Below are positions 45,050 to 53,827 of a stretch of DNA of 64,000 nucleotides, piece by piece. The notes below the pieces were generated by a model, which made no database searches, was not told the DNA's origin, and saw only the letters and a program-made list of their open reading frames with translations. This stretch comes from Cyanobacteria bacterium FACHB-DQ100. Its GTDB lineage: Bacteria; Cyanobacteriota; Cyanobacteriia; Leptolyngbyales; Leptolyngbyaceae. A program made the translations under genes and the position numbers. Each line of letters starts with the position of its first letter. The first letter of the stretch is position 1. The stretch is taken from positions 186,001 through 250,000 of the forward strand of contig JACJNW010000039.1 in the NCBI GenBank assembly GCA_014695195.1. The letters are read 5' to 3'.

Positions 45050-45274
45050 CTATTTAGCAGCAACAAATTCCTCTACGGTTAATCCAGCATTGCGAATCAA
45101 ACTTCGCAAGGTTCCTTTCGCCACTTCGCGGTGATCAGGAATCGAAAGCGTGACAAGCTCTTCGTCCTTTGTCATGATGATGTGGCTTCCCGTCTGACGC
45201 ACAGCCTCCCAACCTAACGACTCAAAGACGCGCACCACTTCGCGCCCACTCATCACAGGTAAAGCAGAACCCAT
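45050..45274 (-). CDS. hicA: HicA-family mRNA interferase toxin
   Basis: A 74-residue HicA with the double-stranded RNA-binding-like fold. It has SGREVVRVFESLGWEAVRQ and the catalytic histidine in QTGSHIIMTKDE, with the family end GTLRSLIRNAGLTVEEF. HicA cleaves mRNA and is held inactive by HicB. Its start shares one base with the hicB stop (TAATG), so the two are translationally coupled. The ATG at 45253 (MSGREVV) is an alternative start. Confidence 0.9.
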   Translation of the reverse strand: MGSALPVMSGREVVRVFESLGWEAVRQTGSHIIMTKDEELVTLSIPDHREVAKGTLRSLIRNAGLTVEEFVAAK

Positions 45275-45480
45275 TAGGCGACAACCTCAACCTGATGAGT
45301 TTCTATCGTCAGCGGCATTCCACGCTCTGCCCGAACTTGTAAACAAGCTGCAATTGCATCTTTAATATTTTCAAGGGCTTCTTGTTTCGTCTGACCTTGA
45401 CTCACACATCCTGGAATACTGGGGCACTCAACGACCCAAACTCCATCTTCGTCTCGATCGAGCGTTACGTTAAATCTCAT
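45274..45480 (-). CDS. hicB: HicB-family antitoxin
   Basis: A 68-residue antitoxin with the partial RNase-H-like HicB fold: MRFNVTLDRDEDGVWVVECP, IPGCVSQGQTKQEALENI. It has no C-terminal DNA-binding domain, as in the short HicB class, so autoregulation would need another factor or the complex. It precedes hicA in the order hicB-hicA. Just upstream is a 21-bp minisatellite. Confidence 0.9.
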   Translation of the reverse strand: MRFNVTLDRDEDGVWVVECPSIPGCVSQGQTKQEALENIKDAIAACLQVRAERGMPLTIETHQVEVVA

Positions 45481-45595
45481 ATCTGCTTGCTCAACAAAAG
45501 TTAGCTCTTTCGATTTTACCTTGCTGTTTTTTAGTGTTCAGAAGGTAGTCAGTATAGTTTTACTCGCTCCGAGCGAGATCGTCTGAGTTGCGACC

Positions 45596-45826
45596 GCTCT
45601 CCGTTGAGCAATTTTTGCCCATCGTTGCACTGTTTCAGCGATCGCGAGCACTGTTTTAATGCATCGTTGAGCTATTTTAGCGATCGCGTGAACTGTTTTA
45701 GTGATCCGGAGCGCTGTTTTAGTGCATCGTTGAGCTATTTTAGCGATCGCGTGAACTGAAATAGCGATCGCGAGCACTGTTTCAGTGATCCGATGAACTG
45801 TTTTAGTACATCGTTGAGCTATTTTT
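45596..45826. repeat. 21-bp tandem repeat (11 units) containing HIP1
   Basis: Eleven consecutive 21-base units, each ending in a CTGTTTTA or CTATTTTA-like core and many starting with GCGATCGCG. Three unit types recur: GCGATCGCG(T/A)G-type, GTGATCCG-type and (A/G)T(G/A)CATCGTTGAG-type. On the minus strand the array is open and would encode seven-residue repeats such as IAKIAQR; on the plus strand it has stops. It lies between hicB and the PEP-CTERM-like gene. Confidence 0.9.
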
Positions 45827-45937
45827 GCTCATCAAACCCGTGTTTACCGCTCAACGTTGCGCTTTTCTTGAGAACGATCGCGCTAAAAATACTGAGCTTT
45901 CAACTCGCTTTCTTAGCACGATCGCGCTCCATTGCTT

Positions 45938-46594
45938 CTAGCCTTCAATCTGCTCCTTCGCGAATCGCTTCCGCAGACGATTGACCCCACATAGCAGAGC
46001 AGAAACCGCTAACCCCGGAAGCGGCGTGAAGCCGAAGGGCACGGGCGTTGCAATGTCAAACTGGAGATTGTCAATGGCTGCTGCACCGTTCACATTACTA
46101 GCAACGATCTGGATTTCATCGAATCCACTAGCTGTAAAGCCATAGAAGTTGTTGCTTGAAGTGGTATTCGTATTAGCAGTAAACGTTTCTACCAGCTGCC
46201 CGTTTAGCAGAGCAGTGATGGTTGAGGTTCCTGAGTTCGTCACCATCGCGAAAGATGCACCAGTTTGAGGGGTGCTGAATCGGATAGAAAAGGGATTTAA
46301 GGGACTGCCACTACTAAAATTTGCTAAACTTCTGCCGCTGATATTAGGAAATCCGCCACCGAAGGCGAAAAGGTTGGAAAACGTGACACCTGAACTGGAA
46401 TATTGATTAGTAATTGCAGTCCCATTAGCAACAGTCAGATCGTTGAAATCGATCGTTTGAGCCGGATTTGAAATTCCAGATGACGCTCCATTAATCGCTA
46501 ACGCATGAGCCGGGGCAACATCAACACTCGAGGCTGCGATCGCGATCGTCGCTCCGATTTGAGCGACGATCGTACTCCTCACAATAGAATTCAT
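45938..46594 (-). CDS. Secreted protein with PEP-CTERM-like sorting signal
   Basis: A 218-residue protein with a signal peptide (hydrophobic 9-22, AHALA near 33), a beta-rich Ser/Thr/Asn/Gly region of about 160 residues without cysteines, and a C-terminal sorting motif: VPFGFTPLPGLAVSALL followed by a short hydrophobic stretch and basic NRLRKRF. This is the cyanobacterial variant of PEP-CTERM, a tag cut by a cyanoexosortase for surface or exopolysaccharide attachment. One cysteine lies in the C-terminal hydrophobic segment. Role unknown. Confidence 0.7.
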   Translation of the reverse strand: MNSIVRSTIVAQIGATIAIAASSVDVAPAHALAINGASSGISNPAQTIDFNDLTVANGTAITNQYSSSGVTFSNLFAFGGGFPNISGRSLANFSSGSPLNPFSIRFSTPQTGASFAMVTNSGTSTITALLNGQLVETFTANTNTTSSNNFYGFTASGFDEIQIVASNVNGAAAIDNLQFDIATPVPFGFTPLPGLAVSALLCGVNRLRKRFAKEQIEG

Positions 46595-46726
46595 CGTTTA
46601 ACACCTAGCTAGGGGAATAAAACTATTTTGTCGATCGCCCAACTTGCGACATCCATAGTTCTACTCACCTTTTCCCTGCATCTTTTGAGAAAATACGGGA
46701 CATATACCCAAGCCAATTTCCGTCCT

Positions 46727-47059
46727 ATGCCCTTTTCTCAAATCACTGTTCAAGACCTCGCCCAATGCCTCGACAATCCCAACATTCAATTCGTCGATGT
46801 GCGCGAACCCTGGGAAGTAGAAACCGCCTCGCTCCAGCCGTTTCAAAACCTGCCGCTCAGCCAATTCTCCGAATGGTCAGAGCAAATTCACAGCAAGCTC
46901 GATCCAGAAACGGAAACCTTAGTGCTTTGTCATCACGGAGTACGATCGGCGCAGATGTGCCACTGGCTAACTCAGCAAGGATTTACTAATGTAAAAAACA
47001 TTTCCGGTGGAATCGATGCCTATTCCGCGGCGGTCGATCGCTCCATTCCCCGGTATTAG
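46727..47059 (+). CDS. Rhodanese-like domain protein
   Basis: A 110-residue single rhodanese domain from the ATG at 46727 (MPFSQITVQDLAQCL). It has FVDVREPWEVE and the active-site loop LVLCHHGVRSAQ with a catalytic cysteine, then NVKNISGGIDAY. Such proteins carry sulfane sulfur as a persulfide. An upstream in-frame extension to 46628 is hydrophobic but lacks a good start codon. Its stop is 104 bp before hrcA. Confidence 0.85.
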   Translation: MPFSQITVQDLAQCLDNPNIQFVDVREPWEVETASLQPFQNLPLSQFSEWSEQIHSKLDPETETLVLCHHGVRSAQMCHWLTQQGFTNVKNISGGIDAYSAAVDRSIPRY

Positions 47060-47163
47060 GACGATTCCGTTGGTTTTGCTACGATGCGTGACCCAAATCT
47101 AAAGTAAAAATAAGGGAAATGCTATCTTAGTCTCAATCCGATAAAACGCGATCGTTCTTGAAA

Positions 47164-48228
47164 ATGTCCTTAAATCCTCCGCTTAATAACCGTCAACAAC
47201 GAGTTCTCTGGGCAACCGTGAGGCATTACATTGCCACGGCAGAACCTGTGGGATCAGGCGCATTGGTCAGAGAGTACAATCTCAGCGTCAGTTCTGCCAC
47301 GATTCGCAATGCAATGGGACACCTGGAAAAAGTCGGACTTCTGTTTCAGCCGCACACTTCAGCAGGTCGAGTGCCCTCAGATTCGGGCTATCGGATCTAT
47401 GTCGATCAGTTGATTCAACCCTCGCCAGGAATCGCTGTTCAACTAGAGCAAATCCTGAGCGATCGCCTCAACTGGGACAAATGGAGCTTTGAAGCCGTCC
47501 TCAAAGGAGCCGCACAAATTCTTTCAACTCTAAGCGGCTATATTGCGATCGTCACCCTGCCAATGACGAACACAACGCAAATCCGGCATCTTCAACTAAT
47601 CCAGGTTGATTCGGCTCATGTCATGCTGATTCTGGTAACGGATACTTACGAAACCCAATCGGTCTTAATGGAGATACCGCCCTCGGATCTTGATGCCGAA
47701 AGCGTCGATCGAGAGTTGAAAATTCTTTCAAACTTCTTATCCGAACAGTTGCGCGGTCGATCGCTCTCAGAAATCCAGCGGTTAGACTGGGGCGAACTGG
47801 GGCGGGAGTTCGATCGCTATAGTTCGCTCTTGACTTCTGTGCTTTCGGATCTATTACACCGCCTAGCGCAATCGGCTTTACCGTCGCAGTTGATGATTAG
47901 CGGCGTTTCGGAAGTGCTAAGACAGCCAGAATTTTCCGAACTGAATCAAGTGCAAATGATTCTGCAACTCCTTGAAGAAGAACAAGATCAGCTTGTGCCG
48001 CTCATTTTTGATCAGCCCGATTCAGACGGTCGGCGCGTTTCGATTCGGATTGGTTCAGAAAATCCACTAGAGCCGATTCGGGCTTGCTCATTAATCTCAT
48101 CGACCTACAATCGCGGAACGGTTCCCGTCGGAAGTATTGGCGTTTTAGGTCCGACTCGGATGCTATACGAAGATACGATCGCGCTCGTCGAAGCCACCGC
48201 CGATTATCTGTCGGAAATGTTGAGCTAG
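47164..48228 (+). CDS. hrcA: Heat-inducible transcription repressor HrcA
   Basis: A 354-residue repressor with an N-terminal winged helix (about 5-75; [20 protein letters not shown], then [18 protein letters not shown]) and the C-terminal dimer/effector domain. HrcA binds CIRCE operators of groE-type genes and depends on GroEL to fold. No CIRCE element is seen in the 110 bases upstream of this gene, so it does not appear to regulate itself by that site. TTG 47158 or ATG 47164 starts it. It ends before an 18-bp inverted repeat. Confidence 0.92.
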   Translation: MSLNPPLNNRQQRVLWATVRHYIATAEPVGSGALVREYNLSVSSATIRNAMGHLEKVGLLFQPHTSAGRVPSDSGYRIYVDQLIQPSPGIAVQLEQILSDRLNWDKWSFEAVLKGAAQILSTLSGYIAIVTLPMTNTTQIRHLQLIQVDSAHVMLILVTDTYETQSVLMEIPPSDLDAESVDRELKILSNFLSEQLRGRSLSEIQRLDWGELGREFDRYSSLLTSVLSDLLHRLAQSALPSQLMISGVSEVLRQPEFSELNQVQMILQLLEEEQDQLVPLIFDQPDSDGRRVSIRIGSENPLEPIRACSLISSTYNRGTVPVGSIGVLGPTRMLYEDTIALVEATADYLSEMLS

Positions 48229-48245
48229 AACAGCACTACCAAGAG

Positions 48246-48296
48246 CCAATGACAACCGCATCGCCTGAAACGAGAATTCGATGCGGTTGTCATTGG
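48246..48296. terminator. 18-bp inverted repeat between convergent genes
   Basis: CCAATGACAACCGCATCG (48246-48263) is perfectly inverted at 48279-48296 with a 15-base spacer. It lies between the stops of hrcA and the alcohol dehydrogenase, the usual place for a two-way terminator. There is no T-run, so termination strength is uncertain. Confidence 0.65.
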
Positions 48297-48311
48297 GACT
48301 GATTCGAGCCT

Positions 48312-49379
48312 CTATCTGGGTGATTCAGATTTCATCGATGACATATCGATCGAGAAGCGGTACTTCACATCGGACTTGAGGAGTCGATCGTAAGCTTCAT
48401 TCACCTTCTGAATCGGAATCACTTCCACATCGGCGGTAATATTGTGTTCCCCGCAGAAATCGAGCATTTCCTGAGTTTCGGCAATCCCACCGATATTCGA
48501 GCCAGAGAGATTGCGCCGTCCCATAATCAGACTGAATGCCGCAACCTCTAGCGGCTTCGGCGGTGCGCCAACCAAGGTAATATTGCCATCGCGACTGAGC
48601 AAATTAAGATAGGCGTTAATATCGTGAACGGCAGCGACCGTATCGAGAATGAAGTCAAAGCTACCCGCGTGTTTCTGCATCTCGTCGGCATTGCGAGAAA
48701 CGACCACTTCATCTGCACCCAGACGAAGTGCATCTTCCTTCTTGTCCGGTGAAGTCGTGAACACCACCACGTGAGCACCGAGCGCATGAGCAAATTTCAC
48801 GCCCATGTGTCCCAATCCGCCAAGACCGACCACACCAACCTTCTTACCTTTGGTCACGCCGTGGTAGCGCAGGGGCGAGTAAGTCGTGATACCTGCACAG
48901 AGGAGTGGCGCGACTCCTGCAAGATCGAGATTTGGGGGAACGCGCAGCACAAAGCGCTGATCGACCACAACACTTTCGGAATAGCCGCCATAAGTGACCC
49001 TGCCAAGATGCTTGTCTGGAGAGTTATAGGTGAGCGTGACATTGGGACAGAACTGCTCGAATCCTGCTTTGCACTGGGGGCAGGTTCCATCTGAGTCAAC
49101 CATGCAGCCCACTCCCACAATGTCATCGGGCTTAAATTTGGTCACTGCTGAGCCGACTTCAGTCACTCGCCCAACGATTTCATGTCCGGGAACGACTGGA
49201 TAAACCGTAGACATGAAGCTACTCCACTCATCCCGGACTGTATGTAGGTCAGAATGGCAGATGCCGCAAAAGAGGATTTCGATTTGGACATCATTTTCGG
49301 TCAGATCGCGCCGCTCGATCGTATCGGCTGTGAGCGGTGAGGTTGCACTCGCAGCCGAGTAAGCTTTTGCTTTGTACAT
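48312..49379 (-). CDS. Zinc-dependent alcohol/aldehyde dehydrogenase (YahK/CAD type)
   Basis: A 355-residue medium-chain dehydrogenase/reductase. The catalytic zinc site is C41 (FCGICHSDLH), H66-E67 (VPGHEIVG) and a cysteine in LLCAGITTYSPL. The Rossmann motif is VGVVGLGGLGHMGV. Length and sequence fit NADPH-dependent YahK/cinnamyl-alcohol-type enzymes that reduce aldehydes. The structural zinc loop reads VDSDGTCPQCKAGFEQFC: the first of four expected cysteines (residue 97) is Asp. It is convergent with hrcA. Confidence 0.9.
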   Translation of the reverse strand: MYKAKAYSAASATSPLTADTIERRDLTENDVQIEILFCGICHSDLHTVRDEWSSFMSTVYPVVPGHEIVGRVTEVGSAVTKFKPDDIVGVGCMVDSDGTCPQCKAGFEQFCPNVTLTYNSPDKHLGRVTYGGYSESVVVDQRFVLRVPPNLDLAGVAPLLCAGITTYSPLRYHGVTKGKKVGVVGLGGLGHMGVKFAHALGAHVVVFTTSPDKKEDALRLGADEVVVSRNADEMQKHAGSFDFILDTVAAVHDINAYLNLLSRDGNITLVGAPPKPLEVAAFSLIMGRRNLSGSNIGGIAETQEMLDFCGEHNITADVEVIPIQKVNEAYDRLLKSDVKYRFSIDMSSMKSESPR

Positions 49380-49544
49380 GAATTAATGCTCCGCTGGGTT
49401 GACTTCTAATGCCTGGTATTTTTCAGCGAGTTCGTCCGACTCAGCGATCGCAATCCCTGAGCCTGATCGGTCACTTCGTTTAAGCATTGCAGCGCATTTA
49501 GGCTGCGGAGATATCCCACTTAGGACGCACTTGTGTAATCAAAT

Positions 49545-50231
49545 CTAATACCGAAAATATCCTAGTCGTCGCCAGTATTGTTGCACTCGTGATTCCCATT
49601 GCTGCCAATACTCATCGATCGCACTTGGCTCAAACCAAAAGATCTCCGCAGGCGTTTCCGGAATCGCAACGACCAGCAAGGCATGACAGAGGTTGAGGTT
49701 ATACTCGCGATATAGCTGGTTCACGGCTCCACAATACGCTACTAACTGAAGTGGATAATCATACAAGCGATCGACCGTTTTCTTGGGTCGATCGCTTGTT
49801 TTCCATTCACAAATGCAGGGCACGCCTTCATAACTGGCAACGCAATCGACCACTCCGGCATATCCCAATTGATCGTGAATCACCACCCCTTCAATCAATC
49901 GCACTTGCTCGATCGCTCTTAACACAGGTTCAACACTCTCCCAATACGGGCGAATCGTCTCTGGACAATCGACTTCCTGCCCTTGCAGGAATTTCTGAAT
50001 GTAGCGATGCGTTCCGGTGCCGCGCCGACTCGCGGTTTTGGTAATTTCTGCTGCCTGCTCAACTCCAACGCGCTGCTGCCAGTTAAATAAGCGCTCTCGG
50101 TCTTCACGCGGCTTTGTCGCATTCAGAATCGTGGTCACACTGGGAATACGATCGCCATTCGCATCGACATAAAACTGTTTGCCCGCTTCTCGGACAGATT
50201 TGGACGCATAGCGCGGCAGTTCAGACACCAT
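49545..50231 (-). CDS. PD-(D/E)XK nuclease superfamily protein (RecB/MGME1-like)
   Basis: A 228-residue single-domain nuclease of the RecB-type exonuclease clade. It has the N-terminal PSVTTILNATKP, the helical GTGTHRYIQKFL, then the catalytic D in YAGVVDCVASYEG and E-x-K in CICEWKTSD, followed by the Q-x-x-x-Y motif in PLQLVAYCGAV. These residues are all present. Related small proteins occur as housekeeping genes in cyanobacteria; the role in DNA end processing is inferred. It is isolated. Confidence 0.82.
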   Translation of the reverse strand: MVSELPRYASKSVREAGKQFYVDANGDRIPSVTTILNATKPREDRERLFNWQQRVGVEQAAEITKTASRRGTGTHRYIQKFLQGQEVDCPETIRPYWESVEPVLRAIEQVRLIEGVVIHDQLGYAGVVDCVASYEGVPCICEWKTSDRPKKTVDRLYDYPLQLVAYCGAVNQLYREYNLNLCHALLVVAIPETPAEIFWFEPSAIDEYWQQWESRVQQYWRRLGYFRY

Positions 50232-50514
50232 TGATTCCTCAAAAATTGCTCTCGATCGTACCTAAAAAATCAGGCGTTGAATCCCTCAAATTTCTAGCTT
50301 CTTCAACCACTTTGAAAACTGTCCTAAGTTCAGAAACTTCTGCGGAAACCTAACGGTCATTGTTGAATATAAAGCGTAGAGAATTGAGCGAAAATGCTGC
50401 ACTTCAAACAAAGTTAAAGATAGTTCTTTAGCCGGATGCAGGAACTTTTTAGCTCATTCAAACATCTACGTAACTAACAAGAAAAAACTCTCTCACGCTT
50501 GGGAACGGCTACCT

Positions 50515-51753
50515 ATGTATAGCACTGTAAAATCTGGCTTAGCTTTGACTTTGGCACTCGGTACGATCGCAGGTGCAGCAGCTCCAATGATTATGGTAGC
50601 ACCTGCTTCGGCTCAAGCAGCCTTCTCTGATGTTGCTTCGGATAACTGGGCTTCTCCATTTATTCAAGAATTGGCTTCTCGTAACATTATTGCTGGATTT
50701 CCTGATGGCACATTTCGCCCGAATGATCCAGTGACTCGCGCTCAATTCGCTGCAATTTTGCTCAAAGCATTTCCGAATGCGCCACGAGTAAATACACCGA
50801 TCAATTTCTCTGATGTTCCCAGCAATTATTGGGGACTTCAAGCGATTCGGAACGCCTATGCAACAGGATTTCTTGCAGGATTTCCAGGCGGAACATTTCG
50901 ACCGAATGACAATATCCCTCGTGCTCAAGCTTTGGTGTCTCTGTCAAACGGTCTGAGATACGCCAGCACTCAACCTGCTGACTCTGTGCTTCAGGTTTAC
51001 ACCGATGCGTCCAACATTCCTGGCTATGCTCGCAACAGCATCGCCGCCGCCACCGAACGCCGCATTGTCGTCAACTACCCGGATGTCCGCTTCCTCAACC
51101 CGAACCAAGTCGCAACCCGTGCGGATGTTGCTGCCTTCGTTTATCAGGCATTAGTCAGTTCTGGACAGGTCGCCGCAATTCAATCGCCTTACATTGTCGG
51201 TCAAGCGCCAACGCAGCCTCAAGCGATCAATATTCCTGCTGGAACTGCAATCCCGGTTCGCTACGATCGCGCCGACAAGATCCTGCTTGCGAAAAACGAA
51301 CCGCAACCCACCCCGGTTACGCTCACCGTGGCTCAAAACATTGTGACCTCTGACGGAACAGTTTTGATTCCATCGGGTAGCCAAATTGCTGGTCAGCTCA
51401 CGGTTTCTCAAGGTGCAGCCCAGTTCACCGCCTCGGAACTCATTCTGGCGAATGGTCAGCGAGTCGCGATCGCGGCAACTTCTGATCCGATTACAACGAC
51501 AGAAACGGTGCGTCGTGGTGCAAGTACAGGCACAATTCTTAAGGATGCGGTGCTGGGTAGCGCTGCTGCTGCGGGAATTTCTGCCGTCACTGGCGATCGT
51601 AATATTCGCGCCGAAGAAGTCTTGATTGGAACTGGAGTCGGTGCTTTGGCAGGGCTGATCTTTGGGGGCGATCGCGTTGATTTAATTTCCATCCGTCCTA
51701 ACTCGGATCTAAATCTCCGCCTCACCAGCGCCTTGACCTTACCGCGCTCCTAA
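50515..51753 (+). CDS. S-layer homology (SLH) domain protein
   Basis: A 412-residue protein with a signal peptide (cleavage near ASA-QA at 34) and three SLH domains: FSDVASDNWASPFIQEL...FRPNDPVTRAQ (about 37-85), FSDVPSNYWGLQAI (about 98-150) and a third weaker one (about 163-218). SLH domains bind peptidoglycan-linked polymers and anchor proteins to the cell wall. The C-terminal 180 residues contain NIPAGTAIPV and LIPSGSQIAGQL, the pattern of the TrbI/VirB10-type fold, ending with hydrophobic stretches but no beta-barrel porin domain. The stop overlaps the convergent kinase stop by 4 bp. Confidence 0.85.
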   Translation: MYSTVKSGLALTLALGTIAGAAAPMIMVAPASAQAAFSDVASDNWASPFIQELASRNIIAGFPDGTFRPNDPVTRAQFAAILLKAFPNAPRVNTPINFSDVPSNYWGLQAIRNAYATGFLAGFPGGTFRPNDNIPRAQALVSLSNGLRYASTQPADSVLQVYTDASNIPGYARNSIAAATERRIVVNYPDVRFLNPNQVATRADVAAFVYQALVSSGQVAAIQSPYIVGQAPTQPQAINIPAGTAIPVRYDRADKILLAKNEPQPTPVTLTVAQNIVTSDGTVLIPSGSQIAGQLTVSQGAAQFTASELILANGQRVAIAATSDPITTTETVRRGASTGTILKDAVLGSAAAAGISAVTGDRNIRAEEVLIGTGVGALAGLIFGGDRVDLISIRPNSDLNLRLTSALTLPRS

Positions 51754-53012
51754 CCCTTACCTGTGAGGGTTTCCTCAACTTCGTTCTTCAGCAACTTCAC
51801 AACAAAACTTGTTCCTCGCTGCGGGGGGTGGTCGTCTTGAGCGATCCAGCCCTCGCTTTTTAATGGGCTAAACACCTGAATCGACCCGTGCATTTGTTCA
51901 ATCAGTCGGCGAGCGATCGCTAGCCCCAATCCTGTCCCTGGAATATCACCATCCGCCTGCACTCCCCGATAATGCCGCTCAAATAACCGCTCTAAATCTT
52001 GCGGTGGAATTCCATATCCCGTATCGCTGACCCAAACATTCACATAATCGTCCCTATGATTTGCCCGGATATGCACCTCTCCGCCTAACGGTGTATATTT
52101 CAAAGCGTTATCGATTAGATTACTTAATACCTCACGCAGCGCCCCAGGATTGGCAGAAACAAGGGGGAGGGGGTTTGGAACTTCGGTTCTAAGTGCCAGC
52201 CCTTTTTCTTGCGCGATCGCGCCTGCCGTTTCAAGCAGTTGCAGCAAAATCTCATTCACCAAGCAGGGCATCAACTCCAGACTAGAAGTGGTCAGCACCC
52301 CTGCGGGCAGCAAAGGAATCGGACGACTCACCAGCGAGGCATCCTCCGCCAACACATCCACGGAATCGAGGTCGATCGCCTCGTCAAACTGCTGTAAAAG
52401 CTCCTGTAAACGATCGCTTTCCCGCAGAATACTGCCTGCAATCTCACGATTTGCATCGGTCGCCTGCATCCGCTTGACCAACAGCTTTCCAAACGTGCGG
52501 AGTGCCGTCAGTGGACTCTTTAACTGGTGCAGCAAATTATCCAACACATCATGCTGCTGAGATTGCCTTGATCGATGTTGGCGCTGAGCCTGATCGAGCC
52601 ACTGCGCCCGCTGATCCATTACACAAGCCAGCGATAATGTATTAGCAATGCGCTCTACCTGCGATCGCTCCCAGGTTGTCCAAGGACGATCCTCACGCTC
52701 GGTCACGAGCAACCCGAACACTAATTCTTCATGAATCAGCGGCAAAACTAATTGCTTTGGCTGAGTTAGTCCGCTCGATGTCGTCACCTCTGGATACGAC
52801 TCAACGGCTGCCGGAAGCGCCAGCCGATTTGATCGCTCCAGCGTCCCAGCCGCTTCTGGGTAAGCTGCAATCGGCATCAAACGCGCTTGAGAACTCTCAA
52901 CTAATTCTTCCGTCAGATAGATTACGCTGAGCGATGCCCCCAGTGCCTGAGTCAATAACGCAATTTGCGATCGACACAACTCAATGAATTCGCTACTTGT
53001 GGGCATTAGCAT
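51750..53012 (-). CDS. GAF-domain sensor histidine kinase, Hik2/CSK-like
   Basis: A 420-residue soluble kinase with a GAF domain (about 10-135), a HisKA domain with H162 in DVLDNLLHQLKSPLTALRTF, and HATPase_c (N box LSNLIDNALKYT, G1 VSDTGYGIPP, G2 GTGLGLAIARRL). The H-box and layout match cyanobacterial Hik2 and the chloroplast sensor kinase CSK, which report the redox state of plastoquinone and hold an iron-sulfur cluster through a conserved N-terminal cysteine; C13 is the candidate here. Its reported target Rre1 is encoded at 25603. Assignment rests on remembered family features. Confidence 0.75.
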   Translation of the reverse strand: MLMPTSSEFIELCRSQIALLTQALGASLSVIYLTEELVESSQARLMPIAAYPEAAGTLERSNRLALPAAVESYPEVTTSSGLTQPKQLVLPLIHEELVFGLLVTEREDRPWTTWERSQVERIANTLSLACVMDQRAQWLDQAQRQHRSRQSQQHDVLDNLLHQLKSPLTALRTFGKLLVKRMQATDANREIAGSILRESDRLQELLQQFDEAIDLDSVDVLAEDASLVSRPIPLLPAGVLTTSSLELMPCLVNEILLQLLETAGAIAQEKGLALRTEVPNPLPLVSANPGALREVLSNLIDNALKYTPLGGEVHIRANHRDDYVNVWVSDTGYGIPPQDLERLFERHYRGVQADGDIPGTGLGLAIARRLIEQMHGSIQVFSPLKSEGWIAQDDHPPQRGTSFVVKLLKNEVEETLTGKG

Positions 53013-53302
53013 CTCTTCTTCGGCAGATTTTGGAAAAATAAGGATTGACGATAAGTAATTTTTCTTATTAATTTAGTAGATAGCTCCGATCCCCAACCTT
53101 TTGCATCCGTTTGTCTTAACTTTTGTGAGTGTAACTCCACTCCTTTTGATGACCTAGCAGGAATTCGGAAAAAGAAAATTAAGACTTTGTATAGATGCGT
53201 TAAGAGAAGTTGAAGTCTAGGGCAGGAGCTGATATAGTTGCGACGGGTTTTGTAACGATCATTACAAGTTTCGGCAGTTTGGAACCTAAGGAGGTAAAGG
53301 GT

Positions 53303-53620
53303 TTGGCAAGGAGACGTAAACGCAAGAGTCGGCGGCGGCAGGAAGGAAGACGGATTTTAGAAAGCGTTCCTCAATTTAGCATTGAGTGTGGCGAAGATAA
53401 ACCCGTTACTGCTGCTCGCAAATTCATTCACTCTGAAGGCATCGTGCCGCCCGCGCTGTTGCTGGTCAAGAGAAACGAGCATACCACAGATCGATACTTC
53501 TGGGCAGAGAAGGGATTATTTGGCGCACAATATGTGGAAGAAAATCATTTCTTATTCCCCAGCTTGCGAACCTCTGAAGATGAAGTGGATGCTGTCGTTG
53601 TTCCGTCCCGGAGCCGATAG
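53303..53620 (+). CDS. DUF3155 family protein
   Basis: A 105-residue protein starting at TTG 53303, fixed by a perfect AAGGAGGT (53288-53295) 7 bases upstream. The N-terminus is very basic (ARRRKRKSRRRQEG) and the rest is highly conserved in cyanobacteria: GEDKPVTAARKFI, GIVPPALLLVKRNEHTTD, RYFWAEKGLFGAQYVEE. Function unknown; the basic arm suggests RNA or DNA binding. The open frame extends to 53210 but that region lacks homology. It ends at a strong terminator. Confidence 0.85.
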   Translation: MARRRKRKSRRRQEGRRILESVPQFSIECGEDKPVTAARKFIHSEGIVPPALLLVKRNEHTTDRYFWAEKGLFGAQYVEENHFLFPSLRTSEDEVDAVVVPSRSR

Positions 53621-53754
53621 ACGTTTTTGCCATTGGCAGAACCTTTAAATGGCTCGGCTTATCGGTCTTTGCTTGCTCTGAATGCGAAGTGCAACTGTAG
53701 CTAAATTTTGTTACAGGTTCAGTTGAGCAAGTTAATATAAAGCATTCATCTGAC

Positions 53755-53788
53755 AAAAGCTCCCTTCAACGCAACGAAGGGAGCTTTT
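53755..53788. terminator. Bidirectional rho-independent terminator
   Basis: A perfect 13-bp stem AAAAGCTCCCTTC / GAAGGGAGCTTTT (53755-53767 with 53776-53788) with an 8-base loop. It gives a U-run in both directions and separates DUF3155 from the convergent CCB-type gene. Confidence 0.85.
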
Positions 53789-53827
53789 ACATTTGATCGG
53801 TCTGACGGTGCTAGATCCGAAGCAGAG

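Noticed and set aside
45538-45777. Minus-strand open frame of 79 residues across the 21-bp repeats
   Set aside because: Low-complexity repeat translation, no ribosome binding site and no family resemblance. Treated as a by-product of the repeat, with the coding possibility mentioned as a finding.
45596-45826. CRISPR array
   Set aside because: Units are directly contiguous at 21 bases with no spacers, and the repeat types diverge. It is a minisatellite.
47060-47163. CIRCE operator before hrcA
   Set aside because: No TTAGCACTC-N9-GAGTGCTAA-like inverted repeat is present.
49380-49544. Remnant of a gene upstream of the alcohol dehydrogenase
   Set aside because: A short minus-strand frame reads about 37 residues, but nothing in it can be matched to a family.
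53466-53756. Minus-strand frame of 96 residues opposite DUF3155
   Set aside because: It is antisense to a well-supported gene with a perfect ribosome binding site and ends next to a terminator.
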